DNA from: Microcaldota archaeon
GTDB lineage: Archaea > Micrarchaeota > Micrarchaeia > Anstonellales > Anstonellaceae
Assembly: GCA_026414325.1 (NCBI GenBank)
Contig: JAOAJF010000001.1
Span: 1 to 14,896 of the forward strand
DNA length: 14,896 bases
Reading direction: 5' to 3'
Made by a program: the position numbers and the translations under genes. Below, in pieces: positions 5,185 to 11,997 of this stretch. The first letter of the stretch is position 1. Every line of letters begins with the position of its first letter. The notes beneath the pieces were generated by a model. The model made no database searches. It was not told the DNA's origin and saw only the letters and a program-made list of their open reading frames with translations.

Positions 5185-6364
5185 TTTTATAAAAAATAAG
5201 ATTTCTGATTTTTTAAATAAACTTACTAAAAAAGACGAAAAAGAGGAGAAAAAACAAGAAAAACAGCAAACTGCTAAATTAGAAAAGGAGGAAAAAGAGG
5301 AACAAATAAAAAAAGAGGAACAGAAAATAGAGGAGAAAAAAGAGCAGCTGCCAAAACAAACTGAAAAAAAAGAGCAGGAAAAAAAAGAGGAAAGTAAAAA
5401 AGAGATTAAAGAGTTAGAAAAATTGCAAAAAGTTTCAGCCAAAGAGGAGATAGAGCTAAAACCAAAGGTAGGACTGATCAAACAAATTAGCTCTGTTTTT
5501 AGTAATAAAATAGTAATAGAGAAAAAAGATATAGAAGAGCTTTTGGCAGAATTAGAATTAGCTTTAGTTGAAGCAGATGTAGCCTATGATGTGAGTAAAA
5601 AAATTGTTGAACAGATAGAACAAAAATTAGTTAATAAAGAAATAGAAAAAAAGGAATTGAACAAAATAGTGAAAAATATAATAAAAGAGAGTCTATTAGA
5701 AATTTTAGTTGTTGAAAAAAGCGAGCCGTTTGAGAAAAAAATAAAAGAGCTTATACAGACAGAACAAAAACCTATAAAAATACTTTTTGTTGGACCAAAT
5801 GGGGCTGGAAAAACAACCACAATCGCAAAAATAGCAGATAGACTAAACAGGCTTGGCTATAAAGTAGTGATTTCAGCATCTGATACATTTAGAGCTGCAG
5901 CTATAGAACAAATTGAAGAGCATTGCAACAAGCTTGGAGTAAAACTAATAAAAAGCAAATATGGTGCAGACCCAGCAGCTGTTGCTTTTGATGCAATAAA
6001 ATACGCTCAAACAAACAACTATGATTTTGTTTTAATAGATACTGCAGGTAGGCAAAACACAAACATAAATTTAATAGATGAACTAAAAAAAATTGCCAGG
6101 GTTAGTAAACCACATCTAAAAATTTATGTTGGTGAGAGCATAGCTGGAAATGCGTTAGTAGAACAGGTGCAAACTTTTAAAAAAGCTATAGAATTAGATT
6201 GGGCTATTCTTACCAAGCTTGATTGTGATCCAAAAGGTGGAGCTACTCTTTCCTTAACCTATTCTACAAAAGTTCCGATTGTTTTTTTTGGAGTGGGACA
6301 AGACTATTCAGATTTGAAAGAGTTTGATCCAAATTGGGTGATCGAAAACATAATACCTAACTGA
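5177..6364 (+). CDS. ftsY: Signal recognition particle receptor FtsY
   Basis: FtsY is the membrane-associated GTPase that docks the SRP-ribosome complex and hands it to the Sec translocon. The 395-residue protein has a short N-terminal helix, then a very charged Lys/Glu/Gln region (about 19-95), the N domain (about 100-190) and the G domain. GTPase motifs are canonical: GPNGAGKTT (206-214), DTFRAAA (236-242), DTAGR (288-292) and TKLD (346-349), followed by DPKGGATLSLTY and the C-terminal FGVGQDYSDLKEF. The segment VGESIAGNALVEQ (318-330) takes the place of the common DALAGNDAVEQ. The gene starts inside the end of prefoldin alpha, and its partner srp54 follows. Confidence 0.97.
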   Translation: MFNFIKNKISDFLNKLTKKDEKEEKKQEKQQTAKLEKEEKEEQIKKEEQKIEEKKEQLPKQTEKKEQEKKEESKKEIKELEKLQKVSAKEEIELKPKVGLIKQISSVFSNKIVIEKKDIEELLAELELALVEADVAYDVSKKIVEQIEQKLVNKEIEKKELNKIVKNIIKESLLEILVVEKSEPFEKKIKELIQTEQKPIKILFVGPNGAGKTTTIAKIADRLNRLGYKVVISASDTFRAAAIEQIEEHCNKLGVKLIKSKYGADPAAVAFDAIKYAQTNNYDFVLIDTAGRQNTNINLIDELKKIARVSKPHLKIYVGESIAGNALVEQVQTFKKAIELDWAILTKLDCDPKGGATLSLTYSTKVPIVFFGVGQDYSDLKEFDPNWVIENIIPN

Positions 6365-6373
6365 AAGAAAACA

Positions 6374-6417
6374 AAAGCCTAATTAAAAACTTTGTTTAAT
6401 ATACTATTTAGGGCTTT
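6374..6417 (+). promoter_or_regulatory. Inverted repeat before the SRP54 start
   Basis: AAAGCCTAA (6374-6382) is complementary to TTAGGGCTTT (6408-6417) except for one extra G. The loop between them is AT-rich. If SRP54 starts at ATG 6422, this hairpin lies in the ftsY-srp54 gap and covers the weak AGGG ribosome-binding site. The role is unknown and the pairing was found by eye. Confidence 0.3.
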
Positions 6418-6421
6418 AGGT

Positions 6422-7753
6422 ATGGATATTAAAAAAGGACTTAAGGAAGCTTTTAGAAAGCTAAGTGCAAAAGTAACCCTAGACAAAGAAAGTATAAAGG
6501 AGTTTTTAAAAGAGGTACAAATAGCTCTAATTAGTGCAGATGTACCTGTAAAATTGGTTTTTGAGCTAACTAAAAAAATAGAAAATTCTGTTTTTGAAGA
6601 TAAAATACCTCCAGCAATAAGCCTAAAAGAGTATGTTCTTAAAAAAACATATGATGAACTCTGCCAGCTTTTGGGTGGAGAAAAACCAACAATAGAGCTA
6701 AAAAAGAAAAAGATACTTTTATTAGGACTTTATGGGAGTGGAAAAACAACTTCTGCAGCAAAGCTTGCTTATTTTTATAAAAATAGGGGCTTAAGTGTTG
6801 GGCTTTTATGTGCCGATATAGATAGACCAGCAGCTTATGAGCAATTAGAACAACTGGCAAAAAAAGTAGGCGCCTCTTTTTATGGTATAAAAAATGAAAA
6901 AAATTTAGAAAAAATACTTGAGCTAGAAAACCAAGTAAAAGAGGATGTGCTAATAATTGATTCGGCTGGGAGAAATGCTTTTGATCAGGAGATGGCAGAA
7001 CAAATAAAAAGAATAGAACAAAAAATTAAACCTGATGAAAAAATTTTGGTTGTTTCTGCTGATATTGGCCAAATTGCTGGCCAGCAGGCAAAACAATTTG
7101 ACCAGGTTTTGAAAATAACTGCTATATTTATAACAAAATTAGATGGCTCAGGTAAAGGAGGAGGAGCAATAGCTGCTTGCCACCAGACAAAAGTACCAAT
7201 AATGTTTATAGGAACTGGAGAAAAAATAGACCAGATAGAGGCTTTTGATTCAAAAAAATTTGTTGGAAATTTGCTTGGCTTTCCAGACTTTGAATCATTA
7301 ATAGAAAAGATTAAACAGGCAGCAGAAAAAGAAGAGCTAAAGATGGAAGATTTTGAAAGCTTGGATTTTGAGACTTTTTACAAACAGCTAAAAGCAGCAA
7401 AAAATTTAGGCCCTCTTAGTAATGTATTAGGTATGCTTGGACTAAGTGAGGTGCCAGCTGATTTAGTTCAGCTCTCAGAACAAAAACTAAAAAAATACGA
7501 GGTAATAATAAACTCTATGACTAAAAAAGAAAGAAAAAATCCAAAACTTTTAAAGGAAAGTGGAAGAATTGAAAGGATTGCGAAAGGGAGTGGGCTGAAA
7601 GTAGAAGAAGTTAGGGAGTTTATAGCACAATTTAATAAAATGGAAAAATTGTTTAGTGGGATAAAGAAAAACAGAGGTCTTCAAAAAAGGCTTGAGAAAG
7701 TTCTTGGCTCTAAAAAAATAAACGAGATTTTAGATAATTTTAAACCAAATTAA
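6422..7753 (+). CDS. srp54: Signal recognition particle protein SRP54
   Basis: SRP54 binds signal sequences on nascent chains together with 7S RNA and pairs with FtsY. From ATG 6422 it is 443 residues, the usual size. A TTG at 6392 would add ten residues (MFNILFRALG) but has no ribosome-binding site, and alignment of the N domain with my memory of Methanocaldococcus SRP54 favours the ATG. Motifs: GLYGSGKTT (102-110), DIDRPAAYEQL (132-142), DSAGR (180-184), TKLDGSGKGGGA (238-249) and FIGTGEKIDQIEAFD (262-276). The M domain follows, with SMTKKERKNPKLL and RIERIAKGSGLKVEEV. The second and third GTPase motifs differ from the usual DTYRPAA and DTAGR. It ends the plus-strand cluster, 10 bases from the convergent lysS. 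Confidence 0.96.
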   Translation: MDIKKGLKEAFRKLSAKVTLDKESIKEFLKEVQIALISADVPVKLVFELTKKIENSVFEDKIPPAISLKEYVLKKTYDELCQLLGGEKPTIELKKKKILLLGLYGSGKTTSAAKLAYFYKNRGLSVGLLCADIDRPAAYEQLEQLAKKVGASFYGIKNEKNLEKILELENQVKEDVLIIDSAGRNAFDQEMAEQIKRIEQKIKPDEKILVVSADIGQIAGQQAKQFDQVLKITAIFITKLDGSGKGGGAIAACHQTKVPIMFIGTGEKIDQIEAFDSKKFVGNLLGFPDFESLIEKIKQAAEKEELKMEDFESLDFETFYKQLKAAKNLGPLSNVLGMLGLSEVPADLVQLSEQKLKKYEVIINSMTKKERKNPKLLKESGRIERIAKGSGLKVEEVREFIAQFNKMEKLFSGIKKNRGLQKRLEKVLGSKKINEILDNFKPN

Positions 7754-7763
7754 AGATAAAAAC

Positions 7764-9197
7764 TTAGTCCCTCATCGAGGGAAACAAAATAACTTCTTTA
7801 ATAGAATTATTATTTGTAAAGATCATTGCTAATCTATCAATACCAAGGCCCATCCCTGCAGTTGGAGGCATACCATATTCTATTGCCTCTAAAAAGTCTT
7901 CATCAACAGGATTGTATTCATCCTCACCTTTTTGTTTTGCCTGTTGATAAAACTTAGCCCTTTGCTCTATAGGATCGGTTAACTCAGAATAACAATTGCC
8001 ACATTCAATGCCTCCAATAAAAAGCTCAAAGCGCTCTGCTAAAAGTGGATTGTCCCTTTTCTTTTTTGTAAGAGGACAAATTTGATAAGGAAAGTCTATT
8101 AAAAAGATTGGATCAAACTGGTCTTTTAAAACAAAATGCTCTACAAGTACTTCCACGCATTTTGACAAAGTTTTTTTCGATGGGTTTAAGCCCAGAGCAG
8201 AAACCTCCCTAAAAGCTTGCTCTTCATCCTTCCAGCTCAAAATATCAATAGAGGTTTTTTTTAATATTTCTTGATAGAGCGAGATTTTTCTAAAATTATT
8301 AAAGTTAATTATTTTGCCTTGATAGTTAAATTCTTTTGGAAGAGCTAAATCGGATAAAAGCTTGTCAAACATTTTTTTTGTAAGCTCCATATAATCATTA
8401 TAATCTTTGTAAGCTTCATAAAATTCAACTTGAGTAAACTCTGGATTGTGAGTTGAATCAATATCTTCGTTTCTAAAATCTTTTGAAAACTCATAAACTT
8501 TTTCTATTCCTCCTATAATAAGACGTTTTAAAAATAACTCGTTAGAAATTCGTAAATAGAGTTTTTGATCTAAAGCATTGTGATAGGTTAGAAATGGTTT
8601 GGCAGCAGCTCCACCATAAACCTTCTGAAGTATTGGGGTATCAACTTCTAAATAACCAAGGCTGTTTAGAAATTCTCTAATGCTGTCTATAATTTTTTGC
8701 CTTAGAACAAAAAATTTTTTAACCTCCGGATTAGCAATTAGGTCCAAGTACCTTTTTCTATAGCGCAATTCAGTATTGGAAAGGCCTTTGAATTTATCAG
8801 GTAAAAATCTTAAAGATTTTGAAAGCAGCTCTAGCTCTAAAGCATTTATTGTAATTTCTCCTTTTTTTGTTTTAAGAACCTCGCCCCTTATCCCAACAAT
8901 ATCTCCAATATCTAAAAATTTAGATAGCTCTAGAGCTTTTTTTTGTGCATAATCAGAGCGAAGCATTATTTGAATTTTTCCTTTCTGGTCTAGAATATGA
9001 AAAAAGATTAAATTTCCAAAATCTCTAAACTGAATTATTCTTCCAGCAACAGCTACTTTTTTTCCTTCATAAAAAGAATAGTTTTTTAAAATATCTTCTG
9101 AATAGCTGTCCCTTCTAAAAAAGTAAGGGTAGGGGTTTATTCCCATTTCTTGTAATTTTTTTAGTTTTTCCAATCTGTTTTCATCAGGATGAGACAT
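7764..9197 (-). CDS. lysS: Lysyl-tRNA synthetase, class II
   Basis: This enzyme charges tRNA-Lys with lysine. The 477-residue protein has the class IIb layout: an N-terminal OB-fold anticodon-binding domain (about 46-125; VAVAGRIIQFRDFGNLIFF), motif 1 near 165-190 (the last part LGYLEVDTPIL), motif 2 at about 240-260 (DFRNEDIDSTHNPEFTQVEF), and motif 3 at 448-475 (GMGLGIDRLAMIF ... LFPSMRD). The lysine-site region is GGIECGNCYSELTDP, where the common form is ELNDP. Many archaea use the unrelated class I LysRS instead, so the class II form is a lineage marker. The gene follows, after 60 bases, the triple-repeat protein gene on the same strand and converges with srp54. No clear Shine-Dalgarno is seen. 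Confidence 0.96.
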   Translation of the reverse strand: MSHPDENRLEKLKKLQEMGINPYPYFFRRDSYSEDILKNYSFYEGKKVAVAGRIIQFRDFGNLIFFHILDQKGKIQIMLRSDYAQKKALELSKFLDIGDIVGIRGEVLKTKKGEITINALELELLSKSLRFLPDKFKGLSNTELRYRKRYLDLIANPEVKKFFVLRQKIIDSIREFLNSLGYLEVDTPILQKVYGGAAAKPFLTYHNALDQKLYLRISNELFLKRLIIGGIEKVYEFSKDFRNEDIDSTHNPEFTQVEFYEAYKDYNDYMELTKKMFDKLLSDLALPKEFNYQGKIINFNNFRKISLYQEILKKTSIDILSWKDEEQAFREVSALGLNPSKKTLSKCVEVLVEHFVLKDQFDPIFLIDFPYQICPLTKKKRDNPLLAERFELFIGGIECGNCYSELTDPIEQRAKFYQQAKQKGEDEYNPVDEDFLEAIEYGMPPTAGMGLGIDRLAMIFTNNNSIKEVILFPSMRD

Positions 9198-9257
9198 TTA
9201 AAACCCTGCTAAAAATTCTAAGCTAAAAAACAAAAAATTAGAACTGAATTGGAATTT

Positions 9258-10067
9258 TTAAAGATTTTGTTTTTCTGGACCTTTTGGAATAGAGGGTGAA
9301 AAAGGAGCCTTTGGCCCTCCAGTAACACTAGCCTTTTTTTGTTCTAATTCTAATTCTTTTTTAACCAATTCTTCTAAAACTGATTTTGCAATAAGCCTTT
9401 TGCCACCAATTTTAACATGAGGAATTCTTCCCCTGTCTAATCTTCTTTCAAAAGCATTTCTTTTTATTTTAATGTTGTTTTCATGTAAAAATTTAATTGC
9501 CTGAGCAACATCAAAATAATTTTTTGAAACATGAGTTAGAGATTCTACTATCTCTTTTGGAATTAAGCGCTGAGTGTTTATTTTTATAGATGGAATGGTG
9601 TTTTTTTCTATTCTTCCAATAAAAGCTCTTAGATTTAGGTCCTTTTCATGCTCTTTTAGTATTTCATAGGCTTTTTTAACAGAATAAAAATTTGAATGAA
9701 CAGAAATCCAGTCCTGAAGTATTGGAAGAGGAATAACTCTTCTATTTGCTATTTTTTCTGACCTTAAAGAACCACGCTCTATTCTACCACCAAAAGCTCG
9801 TCTAGAAATTTTAATTCCTGCCTTTTTTACTTCTTCATAAGCCTCATCCAAAGATAGAAAACCAAGAGACTTTAACCTTGCTTTGTCTAATTTTTCCTGC
9901 CTATGAAGGTTTTCTGCCTCCTTTATCATCTGCTCTACATTACTAAAAAGCTCATTTTCATATTGCTTTCTTTTTGTTTTTAAAGCTGCTAAATTAAAAT
10001 TTTTTAATTTTATTACCACCGGATCAGGCGGTGTCTTAGAAAGTATAATTTTTTTTCGTCTTGGCAT
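9258..10067 (-). CDS. Protein with three tandem HTH-like (MerR/excisionase type) repeats
   Basis: Not a named family to me. The 269-residue protein has a basic N-terminal segment (1-66), three tandem repeats of exactly 57 residues starting at about F70, F127 and Y184, and a Pro/Gly-rich tail (243-269). The shared pattern per repeat is aromatic-x-(S/D)-(L/V)-x-x-A-x-x-x-(L/V), then RAFxxRI or NAFERRL, an (E/D)-(R/K)-x-x-(L/I) stretch, and KI-x-x-x-R-(L/V)-I. This looks like the HTH_17/MerR-type winged helix that reads DNA, where helix pairs are followed by a K-(I/V)-x-x-x-R wing. A multi-site DNA-binding protein is the likely role, by inference. A good Shine-Dalgarno (GGAAGTGA) lies 6 bases before its ATG. 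It may be cotranscribed with lysS. Confidence 0.75.
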   Translation of the reverse strand: MPRRKKIILSKTPPDPVVIKLKNFNLAALKTKRKQYENELFSNVEQMIKEAENLHRQEKLDKARLKSLGFLSLDEAYEEVKKAGIKISRRAFGGRIERGSLRSEKIANRRVIPLPILQDWISVHSNFYSVKKAYEILKEHEKDLNLRAFIGRIEKNTIPSIKINTQRLIPKEIVESLTHVSKNYFDVAQAIKFLHENNIKIKRNAFERRLDRGRIPHVKIGGKRLIAKSVLEELVKKELELEQKKASVTGGPKAPFSPSIPKGPEKQNL

Positions 10068-10127
10068 AAAGCATCACTTCCTTCTAAAAAACATACACAT
10101 AGATTACATAAATAATAACAACGATGC

Positions 10128-10178
10128 TATTTAAAAATTTTTCGTTTTTTTATTTAAAATAACCGAATTTATTTAAAA
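10128..10178. repeat. Three copies of TATTTAAAA between divergent genes
   Basis: TATTTAAAA occurs exactly at 10128-10136, 10151-10159 and 10170-10178, with steps of 23 and 19 bases. Some copies could be TATA boxes: the first read on the minus strand for the HTH-repeat gene, the third on the plus strand for the membrane gene. The number of copies equals the number of DNA-binding-like repeats in the neighbouring protein. The composition is simple, so chance is possible. Confidence 0.35.
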
Positions 10179-10192
10179 CCAATAGGTTATTT
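10157..10192. promoter_or_regulatory. Inverted repeat AAATAACC / GGTTATTT
   Basis: An 8-base perfect inverted repeat (10157-10164 and 10185-10192) with a 20-base spacer lies in the gap between the HTH-repeat gene and the divergent membrane gene. The spacing is about 28 bases centre to centre, which would suit a dimer or multi-domain regulator. No direct evidence of binding. Confidence 0.35.
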
Positions 10193-10234
10193 ACGGCCCA
10201 ATAATTTAATATTTTACTTTTTAATTAATAATAT

Positions 10235-10942
10235 ATGAATATAATACAGCTGCTAGCGCAGAGCTTTAGACTAAGTATAGAAAATTCTAGGGTTTTGTTT
10301 GTAAACAACTTGTTTTTAGCCTTAGCTTTATTTGTAAGTTGTGGGCTCTTTTGCTTCTTTTTTCTAGTAGGGCTTTTTGGGCCCTATTTGTTAGAACAAA
10401 GATTTGAGTTGGGGGTATTTTTACTGCTTTTTTTTATAGGATTTGCTGTTAGTAAAAGTCTTTTTTTTGCTGCTTATGGAACATATATTTATTTTACAGA
10501 ACAGACTCTACACTTAAGAAGAAAGGTTACTTTAATTGAAGAGCTTGAAACTTTAGATAAAAATCTGGCTAAATACTCTTTGGCTGGCTGGACTTGCTTC
10601 TGGCCTATAGCTTTTGGCTGTCTACTAGCTTTTATTTTATTTTTTTTAAAACAAGAACTTATAATATTTTTCATAGCGATTTTTGCGTTTTTGCTCTATA
10701 GCCACCTCTGGCTTGTTTATCCTTCAGTTATAATAGGCCAAAAGACTCTCTTAACTGCCATAGCCGAGTCAATAAAAATATCAAAAAAATATTATATCCA
10801 AACCCTACTTGTTATATTTGCACATATTGGTCTGATATTTTTTGGTCTAATTAGCCTTGTAGCCTACCCATTTTATTTAATTTTGATTACAGCACCAGCT
10901 TATAGCTATAGCCTTATCCTTTTTTATAAAAATGCTAAATAG
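10235..10942 (+). CDS. Polytopic membrane protein, about six helices
   Basis: I do not recognise a functional family. The 235-residue protein is highly hydrophobic, with likely membrane segments at about 19-48, 60-86, 118-137, 142-165, 187-210 and 211-232. Two charged loops stand out: TLHLRRKVTLIEELETLDKN (91-110) and AIAESIKISKKYYIQT (175-190). The second, an amphipathic A-x-x-x-S-x-x-I-S-x-K pattern before a helix, recalls archaeal DUF4013/DUF7847-like membrane proteins, which often appear as lone, uncharacterised genes. There is no catalytic motif. It diverges from the HTH-repeat gene and ends 6 bases before the convergent prenyl synthase gene. Confidence 0.75.
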   Translation: MNIIQLLAQSFRLSIENSRVLFVNNLFLALALFVSCGLFCFFFLVGLFGPYLLEQRFELGVFLLLFFIGFAVSKSLFFAAYGTYIYFTEQTLHLRRKVTLIEELETLDKNLAKYSLAGWTCFWPIAFGCLLAFILFFLKQELIIFFIAIFAFLLYSHLWLVYPSVIIGQKTLLTAIAESIKISKKYYIQTLLVIFAHIGLIFFGLISLVAYPFYLILITAPAYSYSLILFYKNAK

Positions 10943-10948
10943 GATTCT

Positions 10949-11923
10949 TTATTCTTCCCTAGTTAGTACAAAATTAGCCAGCTGGATTAAGTCTTCTTTG
11001 TCTTCATTTGCCTTGAAATTTTTCAAATAACTTTTTGCTTTTTCTACCAGAGAAAGAGAGTGTTTTTTTGCAAAATCAATTGAACCAGTGCTTTTTATTA
11101 GCTCTATTGCCCAGGCAATATCCTCCTTTTCTGGCGAGGAGGAAAGAATTTTTTTTAATTTTATTTTATCAGATTTTGAGCAATGCTCTAAACAATGAAG
11201 AACCATTAAAGTTCTTTTTCCTTCTTTAATATCTCCACCAATCTCTTTTTTATATTTTTCTTCCTGTCCTATCAAATTCAAAATATCATCCTGAATTTGA
11301 AAACCCAAACCCAGATAATAACCATAATTAAAAAGATTGTTCTGCTCCTGAGAATTAGCCCCTCCAAGCAATGCACCAACCTTACAGCAACCACCTAATA
11401 GAGAGGCAGTTTTTCCACCAACCATTTTCATATAATCTGAGATGGTTAGATCCCATTTGTTTTTCTGATACCAAGCTAATTCTATAGCCTGACCCTCTAA
11501 AACAGCAGTAAAAGAATCTAATAAAATTTTTTGTGCCTCTAGATTATGTTTTTTTATATTTAAAGCTGCTTTCCAGACAAGCATAAACAGGCCATCCCCT
11601 GCATTTAGAGAAAGAGGCAGACCATATTGTACGTGAAGACAAGGCTTTCCTCTTCTCATTAAAGAATTATCCTCTATATCATCATGAATTAAAGTAAAAT
11701 TGTGAAACAGCTCTACAGCTATTGCTGCATCTATAGCATCTGAAACTTTTCCACCAACTAAGGAACAGGTGGATAAAACTAATAGTGGTCTAAGGCGTTT
11801 GCCCCCTCTTTTAATAAATTCTTTAATTAAAGAGTATACTTCTTCTGGCTCGTTTTTGGTATCTAAAAACTCATTTAGCTTTTTTTCTATTAACTCTTTT
11901 CTAGAATAGAAGTGCTCTAACAT
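10949..11923 (-). CDS. idsA: Geranylgeranyl diphosphate synthase-like polyprenyl synthase
   Basis: Trans-prenyltransferases of this family join isopentenyl diphosphate to allylic diphosphates; in archaea they make the C20 chains of membrane lipids. From ATG 11923 the protein has 324 residues. A TTG 15 bases upstream is open, but the TATA-like TTTATATTTT about 25 bases before the ATG makes a leaderless start at ATG more likely. Key motifs are GGKRLRP (40-46), the first aspartate-rich motif DDIED (81-85), GDGLF, GGKTASLLGG and the second motif DDILN (212-216). F76, the fifth residue before DDIED, is the position that in Sulfolobus GGPP synthase limits the chain to C20. The second motif ends in Asn where DDxxD is commonest. 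Convergent with the membrane gene and divergent from the next gene. Confidence 0.92.
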   Translation of the reverse strand: MLEHFYSRKELIEKKLNEFLDTKNEPEEVYSLIKEFIKRGGKRLRPLLVLSTCSLVGGKVSDAIDAAIAVELFHNFTLIHDDIEDNSLMRRGKPCLHVQYGLPLSLNAGDGLFMLVWKAALNIKKHNLEAQKILLDSFTAVLEGQAIELAWYQKNKWDLTISDYMKMVGGKTASLLGGCCKVGALLGGANSQEQNNLFNYGYYLGLGFQIQDDILNLIGQEEKYKKEIGGDIKEGKRTLMVLHCLEHCSKSDKIKLKKILSSSPEKEDIAWAIELIKSTGSIDFAKKHSLSLVEKAKSYLKNFKANEDKEDLIQLANFVLTREE

Positions 11924-11997
11924 AAAAAAGATAAACAAATCAAAATATAAAAAATAGATGGATTAAAAATAAAAAGACTAAAACAATAAAAAAGAAT

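Noticed and set aside
4939..5481. Minus-strand frame of 180 codons rich in Phe and Ser
   Set aside because: It is the reverse of the Lys/Glu-rich parts of prefoldin alpha and FtsY; Phe/Ser runs are the expected mirror of GAA/AAA-type codons.
11924..11938. TTG 11938 as the prenyl synthase start
   Set aside because: It adds a hydrophobic FIFF stretch unlike the family and lies at or before the expected transcription start.
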